From Prolixibacteraceae bacterium (GTDB lineage: Bacteria; Bacteroidota; Bacteroidia; Bacteroidales; Prolixibacteraceae): a DNA stretch of 11,745 bases. The translations under genes were made by a program, and so were the position numbers. Position 1 is the stretch's first letter, and every line of letters begins with the position of its first letter. A model generated the notes under the pieces. The model saw only the letters and a program-made list of their open reading frames with translations, did no database searches and was not told the DNA's origin. Shown piece by piece: positions 1 to 6,082 of this stretch. The stretch spans positions 1-11,745 of the forward strand of contig JAGODU010000129.1 of NCBI GenBank assembly GCA_017998095.1. Direction: 5' to 3'.

Positions 1-95
1 GTACTTTATGAAAGCACGTGCCTACGGAGTGCCTACAATTTTTGATCACGTGTGCAATTATTTGATTACATTTAACATTTGCGGCGGTGCAAAAA
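1..95. other. Sequence left of the left att repeat
   Basis: This stretch lies outside the proposed element and shows no credible gene. It contains an 8-bp palindrome GCACGTGC (14-21) and a CACGTG at 47-52. It does not contain the 5' part of a tRNA: there is no GGAAGTGC acceptor strand and no UCA anticodon arm. The left repeat is therefore not joined to an intact selC gene here. Confidence 0.5.
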
Positions 96-163
96 TTCGA
101 TTCCCATGCACTTCCGCCATTTTATTAGCAAATTTTGATTTTTATCGAATAAAATTCTTTAAC
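96..163 (+). repeat. Left att repeat (attL-like), tRNA-Sec 3'-end fragment plus 44 bp
   Basis: The copy at 96-163 matches 11623-11690 at 64 of 68 positions. Bases 96-119 read as T-loop TTCGATT, T-stem strand CCCAT, acceptor strand GCACTTCC, discriminator G, then CCA. Thirteen bases between T-loop and discriminator (5+8) is the bacterial tRNA-Sec arrangement; ordinary tRNAs have twelve. The upstream AAAAA cannot pair with CCCAT, so this is a fragment and not a tRNA gene. It is probably an integration junction. Confidence 0.75.
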
Positions 164-186
164 TTGGCTTTAACCTTTTTTAACCT
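157..186 (+). repeat. Left candidate arm-type integrase sites
   Basis: CTTTAACTT (157-165) is followed by CTTTAACCT (168-176), 11 bp on, and by TTTTAACCT (178-186). The same pair with the same 11-bp step, differing only in the 2-nt linker, occurs at 11543-11562 just inside the right repeat. The first motif overlaps the end of the att repeat. Direct repeats of this kind on both inner flanks are what the N-terminal arm-binding domain of a tyrosine integrase recognises. That role is inferred. Confidence 0.5.
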
Positions 187-347
187 TTCGACTTAAAGCG
201 CCCTACACTGCATTTGAAGTCCACACAAACGATCTTATTGATCTCAATGATTTTTTATTGACAAATCAGAAAATAAGGAAGAAAGTTTCTCAAGTTTTCA
301 ACACCATATTTATTTAAACAACGTCATAACGCTATTTAGGAGGCATC

Positions 348-932
348 ATGAAACAAAAACGGTTTGTCTGTTTTGTCGCGTCTTTTCTTTTGAGTGTGAT
401 CCTTATCGGATGCGCCCCGTCGGCAAGTACGATTGTTAGTCTTAGCAGGGAACGATATAGTCCAAACATAAATAATGAAAATTATACAAACTACAAGGAC
501 AAAGTCATTCTCCTAGCTTCCATTATCGATAAATCAGGCACACCGAATTTGGCGTATTACAGTCCGGACAGGGCAGTTGGATATCAGTTGTTTTACACTT
601 CATCGGCAACAGTCAATCAACCCGTAGTTTCTTTCTTCTGGTATGCTCTGCAGAAAGGTTTTGAACGGGCAGGGATCGTTATTACACCCGGTGATCCAAT
701 ATACGACGCTGAGATGACCATCATATTACGTTCAGTATCCGACAGAGAGATCGTTTTCGATGTTCTTTGCACAAAGATGGGCAAACGTCTATACAAGCAC
801 ACTTATTCTGTAAAATCGCATGGTGCACCGACCAATGACGTGGCTGTTTTGGAAAAACGTGCATATGAAATGATTGACGGGATGGTGCTATCCATATTGG
901 AGGATCCTGATTTCAAAAAAGTAGCTTCTTAA
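348..932 (+). CDS. Outer-membrane-type lipoprotein of unknown function
   Basis: This 194-aa protein has a basic start, a hydrophobic stretch and a lipobox L-I-G-C with Cys22 as the acylated residue, so it should be exported and lipid-anchored. The mature part alternates predicted strands and helices (VILLASIID, then FWYALQKGFERAGI, then AEMTIILRSV). It ends with an amphipathic helix, similar in general layout to small YajG- or TolB-N-like envelope lipoproteins. I cannot assign a family. Start 348 has AGGAGG at 338-343, a 4-nt spacing. A TTGACA lies at 258-263 but I see no convincing -10 for it. It is the first cargo gene inside the left end and is followed by an HTH-like remnant and a terminator module. 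A distantly similar lipoprotein layout recurs at 7413. Confidence 0.85.
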   Translation: MKQKRFVCFVASFLLSVILIGCAPSASTIVSLSRERYSPNINNENYTNYKDKVILLASIIDKSGTPNLAYYSPDRAVGYQLFYTSSATVNQPVVSFFWYALQKGFERAGIVITPGDPIYDAEMTIILRSVSDREIVFDVLCTKMGKRLYKHTYSVKSHGAPTNDVAVLEKRAYEMIDGMVLSILEDPDFKKVAS

Positions 933-992
933 AGCGGTTTTTCACAAAAGCAAATTGCAGTGGCTGTCCATGTTTCTCAAAGTACCATGTAA
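933..992 (+). pseudogene. Possible helix-turn-helix remnant fused behind the lipoprotein stop
   Basis: Reading on in the same frame after the TAA of the lipoprotein gives SGFSQKQIAVAVHVSQSTM and then a stop. The pattern (S/T)QxxIAxxxxVSQSTx is the usual shape of a resolvase/transposase-type or MarR/LuxR-type HTH recognition unit. It has no start codon and no flanking domain, so it looks like a gene scrap left by an insertion or deletion. A 19-residue match could be chance. Confidence 0.3.
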
Positions 993-999
993 CACTGAC

Positions 1000-1060
1000 A
1001 GGTGATGTATGGTGGCATTGATTAAGAACCCCGTGTCTTGAAAAGAGAGCGGGGTTTTTT
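1000..1060 (+). repeat. Leader/terminator module, copy 1
   Basis: The block opens with AGGTGATGTATGGTG, runs through a short variable stretch, and ends in a C4/G4 hairpin with a T6 tail. The same block recurs at 8203-8268. AGGTGAT complements the extended anti-Shine-Dalgarno sequence, and the ATG at 1009 behind it opens MVALIKNPVS, whose stop lies inside the hairpin. It sits between the lipoprotein gene and the gene at 1085, only 24 bp before the latter. It could be the 3' terminator of one gene or an attenuating leader of the next. Confidence 0.65.
1027..1060 (+). terminator. Rho-independent terminator
   Basis: AACCCCG (1027-1033) pairs with CGGGGTT (1050-1056) and is followed by an uninterrupted T run to 1060. 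It lies 24 bp upstream of the next start codon, leaving no room for a separate promoter downstream of the hairpin. Expression of the 1085 gene therefore needs read-through or a promoter upstream of the hairpin. Confidence 0.8.
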
Positions 1061-1084
1061 GAATTTTATAAGGAGGTTTATATT

Positions 1085-1645
1085 ATGAATAAGAGTTCCC
1101 TTTCTTTAGTAGTAATTGCGATCTTCTTATTAGGATTATTCGTCGGTACTGCAAATTTATTTGCTGATAGTAGAGGATATGACGATCAAGAAAAAATTCG
1201 AAGGGCTCAAGAGCGTATAGACCAAATTGATAAGCATGAACAGGAACAAGCAAAGCAACGGTATGATTCGGCACATAGAAGATCAGAAAATAACTCAAGT
1301 GGTAATGGTATTTTACTTGCTATTTTATTGATATTTGGTGGTGGGTTGTATTTTATTGTGATGATGGGTAACAGGAAAAATGAAAACGAGAAAAGAGATA
1401 GAGAAAATAAACTAATGCTAGAAATAGCACAAGAAGAAGAAAAAGAACAAAAAAGAGAAAGAATGCTTTCTGAAGCCACCTCATTAGGGTTTAATATAGA
1501 TGGCTCCTATAAGATATGTCCTGCTTGTGCAGAAACCATTAAATTGAAAGCAGAGATATGCAAACATTGTAAAAGAAATTTCTCAATAAATGAAGTTCAG
1601 GAAGCCATTAACTCAGCATTAAATATCTTTTTTCAGAACAAATAA
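1085..1645 (+). CDS. Exported membrane protein with C-terminal zinc ribbon
   Basis: In this 186-aa protein, residues 1-27 look like a signal peptide or N-terminal anchor ending L-F-A. Residues 32-70 are charged and helical, 75-95 form a glycine-rich transmembrane segment, and 97-130 are a highly charged Glu/Lys/Arg coiled coil. A CPAC...CKHC zinc ribbon follows (Cys145, 148, 159, 162). If the first segment is cleaved, the coiled coil and zinc ribbon would be cytoplasmic behind a single span. AGGAGG lies 8 nt before ATG 1085. It follows a terminator module and is closed by a strong hairpin at 1675-1703. The ribbon resembles short CPxC/CxxC ribbons in many unrelated membrane proteins and does not reveal a function. 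Confidence 0.85.
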   Translation: MNKSSLSLVVIAIFLLGLFVGTANLFADSRGYDDQEKIRRAQERIDQIDKHEQEQAKQRYDSAHRRSENNSSGNGILLAILLIFGGGLYFIVMMGNRKNENEKRDRENKLMLEIAQEEEKEQKRERMLSEATSLGFNIDGSYKICPACAETIKLKAEICKHCKRNFSINEVQEAINSALNIFFQNK

Positions 1646-1674
1646 TAATTATTATACCACTAGCGGTTTATATT

Positions 1675-1703
1675 GGATCAGCCTTTTAATAACAGGCTGA
1701 TCC
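1675..1703. terminator. Bidirectional terminator between convergent genes
   Basis: GGATCAGCCT (1675-1684) and AGGCTGATCC (1694-1703) form a perfect 10-bp stem with a 9-nt loop. It lies between the plus-strand gene ending at 1645 and the minus-strand HU gene ending at 1730. The tail is only weakly T-rich on the plus strand (TTATAAAT), while the position suits termination from both sides. Confidence 0.7.
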
Positions 1704-1729
1704 TTATAAATAGTTGAATAAAGAGAACA

Positions 1730-1999
1730 CTACTTCACCCCCTCTTTAAACGCCCTAGCTGGCTTAAATTTTGGCAGAACCCTAGCTGGTATCCTGATTG
1801 CCTCACCCGTCTTTGGGTTTCTTCCTTTTCTGGCCTTTCGTTTAACAATACTGAAAGTTCCAAAACCAGAAAGAAAAACCTCCTCCCGTTTCTTCAAAGT
1901 CTTTTTTATCAAATTCAACATAATCTCCACCGCCATCACCGCTTCCTTTTTCGTAACGGTAAATTTTGCCAACTCATTGACCAAGTCTGTCTTTTTCAT
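1730..1999 (-). CDS. HU/IHF-family DNA-bending protein
   Basis: This 89-aa protein is the usual HU length. The family signature is clear: GFGTFSIVKRKARKGRNPKT, then the beta-arm E-x-IRIPA and the terminal PKFKPARAFKEGV. HU and IHF dimers bend DNA and assist tyrosine integrases in building synaptic complexes; which partner this one forms is not readable from sequence. A near-perfect Shine-Dalgarno (GGAGGTGAT) precedes the ATG. The gene starts 18 bp after the integrase stop on the same strand, so the two are probably co-transcribed and it likely serves as the element's own integration co-factor. A host HU pseudo-duplicate is the alternative, but the operon position argues against it. Confidence 0.93.
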   Translation of the reverse strand: MKKTDLVNELAKFTVTKKEAVMAVEIMLNLIKKTLKKREEVFLSGFGTFSIVKRKARKGRNPKTGEAIRIPARVLPKFKPARAFKEGVK

Positions 2000-2017
2000 A
2001 AATCACCTCCAAGTTTT

Positions 2018-3199
2018 TTATTTTACTTCCTCCAAAGGCGTGGTCTGCCAGCCCTCCATCAGTCTCCTTTTTTCATCAAGCTGAACCATTGCATACTTTT
2101 TAACGCTCTCTCTGCGTGCATGATCAGTCAGCATCTGAACCTGATCAATAGAGTAATGCTTCTCGTTAATGTACTGGCTACAAGAGCTGTGTTTTAAACC
2201 TGAGTACATGTCAATATCCTCCCCGGCCTTTGCACATGCCTGATGCCAAATATCCTCCATGCAAGCCAGCGAATAATGCTTCCCTGCAAGTTTCCCGTGA
2301 GGATTGACAAAAAAGAATTGGCTATCAATCCTGATAGGCATTTTTTGCATTATTTTCTTGAATTCACTATGACACGGAATAACGTGAATCTTGTGCGTTT
2401 TCGTATGCTGGACAAGTTCTTTAGCTGAGAAAGTCCTTCTAACGATAAAAGCATCCTGCTCTTTGTCATAATCAATGCGATGCAATGCCATTGCCTCTGA
2501 TGGCCTTCTTAAGTGATATTTCAACCACCAAAAGATTGGCTGATGCTGTTCAGGGATAGCCTTAATAACCTTTATCTGCCGTTCTTCTGGCAACCATTTG
2601 ATAATTGGATCAACGATGTTATATTTTTTCTCTTCTGGAAAAAGTGGCATTACTGGAATTCGGTTTGACTTAAAGGCATGAACCAGACAGCGCCGTAAAC
2701 AGTAAATTACATTTTTCTTACCCTTGCCTGTCCTGTTTATATCGTTTAAAAGCCTGCACAGCACATCATATTGAAGTTCGTGTATCTGATATGGGTTTTT
2801 AGTAAACCACGGTATAAGGTGATTCTTAATTGAATTTTCATAGTCCTTATGTGTGGCCGGACTCAATGACCCTCCGTCTTCTTCAAGCCATTTCCAAAGA
2901 TACGGAATAATATCTGAAGGTGCCTCACCTTTCCATTTTTCAATTCTGAAAGTGCCATTCTCCACATCAGCTCTCATCAACGATAAAAGCCGTTCTGCCA
3001 TCTGCCTGCCAGTCATACCGGCAATTTCACCATCACGGCATAGGAAGCCCCTGTACCTGCTGACAGTTTGAATTTTCCCATTATCAGGCCATGCCACGTA
3101 GTAATATTTATATTTACTATGCTGCTGAATTGACCCCTTCATACAAAAGCCACCTTGTCCAAAGTCGGGCCTCACTGTTTTATATAAAAATAACAACAT
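2018..3199 (-). CDS. Tyrosine-recombinase integrase
   Basis: A phage-type integrase of 393 aa from this start. The N-terminus (MKGSI... with KYYYVAW) resembles the arm-binding/AP2-like segment. A SAM-like core-binding domain follows (roughly residues 95-190), then the catalytic domain. Recognisable active-site positions are Arg232 (LRRPSEA), a beta-hairpin Lys near 267, His360 (LTDHA) and nucleophile Tyr369 (KKYAMV). The HxxR box reads S-G-L-K (333-336), a departure from the canonical His and Arg. Start 3199 has AAGGAGG four nt upstream. Met at 3142 (MKGSI) with AAGGTGG seven nt upstream is equally plausible and fits family N-termini better. A start at 3262 would lie across the upstream terminator and is rejected. 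Co-directional with HU. Confidence 0.9.
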   Translation of the reverse strand: MLLFLYKTVRPDFGQGGFCMKGSIQQHSKYKYYYVAWPDNGKIQTVSRYRGFLCRDGEIAGMTGRQMAERLLSLMRADVENGTFRIEKWKGEAPSDIIPYLWKWLEEDGGSLSPATHKDYENSIKNHLIPWFTKNPYQIHELQYDVLCRLLNDINRTGKGKKNVIYCLRRCLVHAFKSNRIPVMPLFPEEKKYNIVDPIIKWLPEERQIKVIKAIPEQHQPIFWWLKYHLRRPSEAMALHRIDYDKEQDAFIVRRTFSAKELVQHTKTHKIHVIPCHSEFKKIMQKMPIRIDSQFFFVNPHGKLAGKHYSLACMEDIWHQACAKAGEDIDMYSGLKHSSCSQYINEKHYSIDQVQMLTDHARRESVKKYAMVQLDEKRRLMEGWQTTPLEEVK

Positions 3200-3224
3200 A
3201 ATTCCTCCTTTCTTGATTAAAAAA

Positions 3225-3248
3225 AGAGGGGTGTAAAAACACCCCTCT
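3225..3248 (-). terminator. Rho-independent terminator of the ATPase gene
   Basis: On the minus strand a perfect 10-bp stem (AGAGGGGTGT and ACACCCCTCT), a 4-nt loop and a T6 tail stand 52 bp after the stop of the 3301-4767 gene and 25 bp before the integrase start. It separates transcription of the ATPase from integrase-HU and rules out the 3262 integrase start. Confidence 0.9.
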
Positions 3249-3271
3249 AATTCAGTGAGCACATTCTGTTT

Positions 3272-3351
3272 AAGTCAGATAACTCAGATAACTCAGATTG
3301 CTAGATAACTAATCTCATTACCTTATTATAGTTTTCTGAGTTTCTTGAGTT
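3272..3351. repeat. Iteron-like 9-bp repeats at the 3' end of the ATPase gene
   Basis: AAGTCA, AACTCA, AACTCA begin at 3272, 3281 and 3290, an exact 9-bp step (GATAACTCA twice in tandem). A degenerate AACTAA follows at 3307. On the opposite strand TGAGTT occurs at 3337 and 3346, again 9 bp apart, inside the C-terminal codons of the ATPase. The same core and spacing recur upstream of the gene at 5107-5280, so the gene is bracketed by like-phased repeats. One protein binding both clusters is an inference. Confidence 0.6.
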
Positions 3352-4767
3352 TTCCTCAATATCAACGTCCACTTCGTTACAGCTATACTGGTCATAAAGT
3401 TTTTTAAGTTCCGGTTGATCTAGGAGCATTCTCGACCTTCCTGAAGTTCTTTCTGTATTAACACCCATCATTTTGAGCTTTCTTCCAAGCCAATGAGCAT
3501 TGTATTTCTTAACTTCAGGAACACCGTCATTTAACTTTTCCAACACCTCCGAGGTCATTATCCAAGGCATAACAGCATTACTTGAAAGTTCTTGAATAAT
3601 ACTTACTATCCTTCCTTCAAGTGACTCTGCTTTGGCCTGAACTCTAGATTGAGCCTGCTTTAAAAGCGCATTTACCAAAAGATCATATTTTTCAGGGCAA
3701 ACCATCTTGCAAACAATCAAAAGGGTCTTGCCGATATCCCATAGTCTTCCGTTGATACCGGGGACTTTTTGAACTGTTGGTAAAGATTTGTCAATCCACT
3801 CTGCCTTCCAAGCTGTTAACTGTGCCTTTAATCCAAGAACTAATTTATCGTTTGCCGAATAATTCACATAAATCCCTGGTACATTTGGCGGCAATATTTC
3901 AAGGCATCTGGTTCCAAGAATGTTGTGAACCGGATCATTTGTAGCAATGATCATCGGTGCATAAACTTCAAATGATTCTGTGTCATCAAAAGGCCCTCTA
4001 TCTTGATATAATACTCTCGATATGGTTGCGCCTTTTTCGAAACCCAAAAGGAAAACATCTTCTACGCCATGCTTCACAACATCATTCCAAAAATTCATCA
4101 CATCATAGAACATCGTTGCACGATGGCGATCGGTGTAACGAAATATACTTGCTTGGGATATACTTACTGTATGTATCCCCCTGAAAGAAATATATGTCAT
4201 TGCTTTTCCGATTCTTGTCTTCCCTCTTTCAGGCTCAGCGCAAAACAATAAAATTGGCATGTGATGAATGTCCTTATGATCTCTTAGATATGTTGCAAAT
4301 ACATACAGGCTTGCCAATAAGTATTGATCTTCGTCTAAACTACCTGCCTTTCTGAGATAACCTTCAACTTGCTTGTAAATATGGTCATAAAATATCTTCG
4401 TGTAGTAATAGTAAAAAACATCAGCAGCCTTCGCAAGTTTGTATGGCAGTTTAGCTTTACTTGGTGGTATTAAAATCTCATCTTCTATTTGCCATTCTCT
4501 AACAATGAATAGTATGCCTTTTCTGCGATTTGCTCGATTCGCTCTTTCTTTCACCAAATAAACAACTTTGCCATCAGGGTCTAAGACCGCTTCAACCAAT
4601 TCAGGAAAATTCATACTTTTTGTTGGTTTGTTGGTTAGCATCTTTGCTAATTTTTTCTGTTTTCTTTCTTCTTTAGTCTCTTCCTGTTGTTTCTCAATTT
4701 CTGATTTCTTTATTTCTTGTGCCCTTTCAACGTTAGTTTCTGCTTGTTGCATAATGTTTTGTTCCAT
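3301..4767 (-). CDS. D5/DUF3631-like AAA+ replication ATPase
   Basis: This 488-aa protein has a charged coiled-coil N-terminus (1-45), a linker/helical domain to about 165, and an ATPase domain around 170-300. Walker A appears as A-E-P-E-R-G-K-T (177-184), with Ala where Gly is usual. The SQASIFRYTDRHRATMFYD stretch matches the helix and Walker B region of D5/DUF3631 helicase-like proteins; the acidic residue after the Asp is missing (YDV, not DE). Sensor 1 is P-M-I-I-A-T-N (271-277) and a conserved Arg lies in GTRCLEI. A winged-helix-like C-terminus follows. No primase domain is present. The likely role is helicase or initiator for element replication, possibly with altered ATP hydrolysis. 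SD AAGGAG stands 7 nt before the ATG. Its leader carries a terminator, and iteron clusters flank the gene. Confidence 0.75.
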   Translation of the reverse strand: MEQNIMQQAETNVERAQEIKKSEIEKQQEETKEERKQKKLAKMLTNKPTKSMNFPELVEAVLDPDGKVVYLVKERANRANRRKGILFIVREWQIEDEILIPPSKAKLPYKLAKAADVFYYYYTKIFYDHIYKQVEGYLRKAGSLDEDQYLLASLYVFATYLRDHKDIHHMPILLFCAEPERGKTRIGKAMTYISFRGIHTVSISQASIFRYTDRHRATMFYDVMNFWNDVVKHGVEDVFLLGFEKGATISRVLYQDRGPFDDTESFEVYAPMIIATNDPVHNILGTRCLEILPPNVPGIYVNYSANDKLVLGLKAQLTAWKAEWIDKSLPTVQKVPGINGRLWDIGKTLLIVCKMVCPEKYDLLVNALLKQAQSRVQAKAESLEGRIVSIIQELSSNAVMPWIMTSEVLEKLNDGVPEVKKYNAHWLGRKLKMMGVNTERTSGRSRMLLDQPELKKLYDQYSCNEVDVDIEENSRNSENYNKVMRLVI

Positions 4768-4813
4768 AAATATTCTCCTTATTTTGCTTTAATTTGGTGG
4801 TTTTTTGCATAAA

Positions 4814-4846
4814 AAAAGGAATGAGTCGTTTGACTTCATCCCTTTT
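4814..4846 (-). terminator. Terminator in the leader of the ATPase gene (possible attenuator)
   Basis: On the minus strand AAAAGGGATGAAGTC pairs with GACTCATTCCTTTT around an AAAC loop, fourteen pairs with one bulged A and one G-U, followed by further T residues. It lies 47 nt upstream of the ATPase start. Just upstream, AAGGAGGGG precedes two tiny ORFs (MII and MKGVK). The ATG inside the 5' arm opens MKSNDSFLFLCKKPPN, which ends 23 nt before the ATPase ATG. The hairpin may attenuate ATPase expression or end a short RNA. Confidence 0.65.
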
Positions 4847-4957
4847 CACTCCAACTACATTTTTGTTTATTTTACCCCTTTCATATAATCATATTTCCCC
4901 TCCTTTCTCTTATAAAAATTAAAATACTTATTGCTCTTCCCATAAATTTTAACTCTT

Positions 4958-5017
4958 GCATGCTTTTCATTCTCTTTCCGAAAATGACAATTTTCGGATT
5001 TCCAATGAAAAGCATGC
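4958..5017. repeat. 60-nt two-tier perfect hairpin
   Basis: The outer arms GCATGCTTTTCATT (4958-4971) and AATGAAAAGCATGC (5004-5017) are perfectly complementary over 14 bp. The inner arms TCCGAAAAT (4977-4985) and ATTTTCGGA (4990-4998) are perfectly complementary over 9 bp with a GACA loop. Between the tiers is a symmetrical 5/5 internal loop. There is no T-tail on either side, so it is not a simple terminator. It could be a single-strand origin, a protein-binding cruciform, a folded recombination site, or part of an RNA. Confidence 0.7.
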
Positions 5018-5104
5018 CTTCGCAGAAGTAAATAAATCACATATAATCTACTCCCTCTTTGGGAATTCGACTCTTACATTTTTCATGTGACCTCTTGTAT
5101 AAAA

Positions 5105-5280
5105 ATAACTCAGGAAACTCTGATAACTCAAAATTACCAGCAATATCCAACAATCAAGAGTTTGAGTTTCCCTCTTTTAGTTTAATGAAACTCAACAAAC
5201 TCAATATTAATCTCAGACACATAAGTTACTGATTATGAGAGAGAATATTAGTTTCCTGAGTTATCTGAATTTTATTGAGA
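5105..5280. repeat. Inverted sets of phased 9-bp iterons around AT-rich DNA
   Basis: Plus-strand cores AACTCA, AACTCT, AACTCA start at 5107, 5116 and 5125, and AACTCA pairs at 5189 and 5198, all on a 9-bp step. Minus-strand cores TTAGTT, TGAGTT, TGAATT start at 5248, 5257 and 5266, also 9 bp apart, with a weaker one near 5276. A further TGAGTT lies at 5163. The extended 15-mer ATAACTCAGGAAACT (5105-5119) has its exact inverse complement at 5250-5264. A single related copy, AAGTCAGTAACTCA, is at 5346-5359. Two opposed iteron sets around AT-rich DNA resemble Rep-dependent satellite origins. Confidence 0.65.
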
Positions 5281-5298
5281 TATGCCATGAAGAAACAG

Positions 5299-5323
5299 AC
5301 AAGTATTAAATAAACATACTTGT
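5299..5323. repeat. 8-bp dyad with AT-rich centre
   Basis: ACAAGTAT (5299-5306) and ATACTTGT (5316-5323) are perfect inverse complements around a 9-nt A/T-rich spacer. A CCCTTTTTTT run follows, so on the plus strand it could act as a weak terminator; as an operator-like dyad it fits equally well. It lies between the iteron sets and the single AAGTCAGTAACTCA copy. Confidence 0.4.
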
Positions 5324-5586
5324 ACATTCCCTTTTTTTGCAAGGCAAGTCAGTAACTCAAATATGGATAAATTGTAGGTTTGATGGATTTGGTGAAGATT
5401 AATACTGATAACTGAAATTCGCTTTTGATTGGTTGTCACCAAGATAAACATATAGCGACAATCACAACTTTTATAACCCCAACTTAGGTAACGGGATCAG
5501 GAACATTCAGTTTTTAAAGAACGATGAAATCTGTGGAGCAAGTAATTGCAACTGATTTAGCGATGGAATCAAATCAGCCCAAATTT

Positions 5587-5718
5587 CATTTACACTACGA
5601 ATATATTATATCACACGTTTCCCGCATATACGCAATTATTTTTCAAAAAGCAAAAAATAATTATTACGGCGTTCAATTACGCTTTGAATATATTATACCA
5701 TATAGGATGATTCCTATA
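5587..5718. repeat. Imperfect 27-bp direct repeats and nested dyads
   Basis: Segments 5587-5613 and 5674-5700, 87 bp apart, match at 22 of 27 positions and share GAATATATTATA. Between them AATTATTTTT (5634-5643) and AAAAATAATT (5653-5662) form a perfect 10-bp dyad. Immediately after the second copy TATAGGA and TCCTATA (5701-5718) form a 7-bp dyad around TGAT. The cluster looks like protein-binding sites. An ORF runs through it (5524-5736), but its product simply mirrors the DNA repeats and has no good ribosome site. Confidence 0.45.
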
Positions 5719-5933
5719 GGCAAGTACTTTTTTTAAAAATCTTAAAATTTTTTATAAGTTACTGAAATGTTGATGAAAAAAAGCTTTCGTTGAGATGGTA
5801 GCGTTCGCACGACGATGGTACCTGTCATTTGAAAATTGTCGTAGGCAGTATAAAATAGAAGCCAAGCTATCCCCTATCAAGCATAAAATGAGCTGTCATG
5901 GATTTGGAAGGCTCAATTCACAATACGCCCTCC

Positions 5934-6082
5934 TACCACCGCCATTGGCCGAGGTAGAGTCGTCATATTAGCCGTTTATTATTTTAAGAATGACAAGATA
6001 AAAAGTTTTTATACAGGGAATAAAAAAGGGAAATATTTTACTGTCATTTTTAGATATATATAATTTTTGGTTGGCGGTGGTA
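5934..6082. repeat. 11-bp inverted repeats flanking 127 bp upstream of a recombinase gene
   Basis: TACCACCGCCA (5934-5944) and TGGCGGTGGTA (6072-6082) are exact inverse complements in otherwise AT-rich DNA. They enclose 127 bp and end about 200 bp before the start of a catalytic-domain-only tyrosine recombinase. This geometry is similar to recombinase-controlled invertible switches, though far too little is seen to claim inversion. Confidence 0.45.

Noticed and set aside
8..196. 62-codon ORF across the left att repeat
   Set aside because: It runs through the tRNA-like fragment and arm motifs, has no ribosome site and no protein-like features.
1000..1060. Integron attC site for the repeated modules
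   Set aside because: No paired GTTRRRY/RYYYAAC core sites and no integron integrase; the block is a terminator with a short leader.
3200..3262. Upstream start of the integrase at 3262
   Set aside because: It would place the first codons across the ATPase terminator; good ribosome sites exist for 3199 and 3142.
5524..5736. 70-codon ORF in the non-coding region
   Set aside because: Poor ribosome site; its internal repetition is explained by the DNA direct repeats and dyads.
5795..5971. 58-codon ORF (MVAFARRWYL...) in the G/C-richer part of the region
   Set aside because: No Shine-Dalgarno, no recognisable domain, and it overlaps one arm of the 11-bp inverted repeat; chance is likely, though the local rise in G/C is worth keeping in mind.
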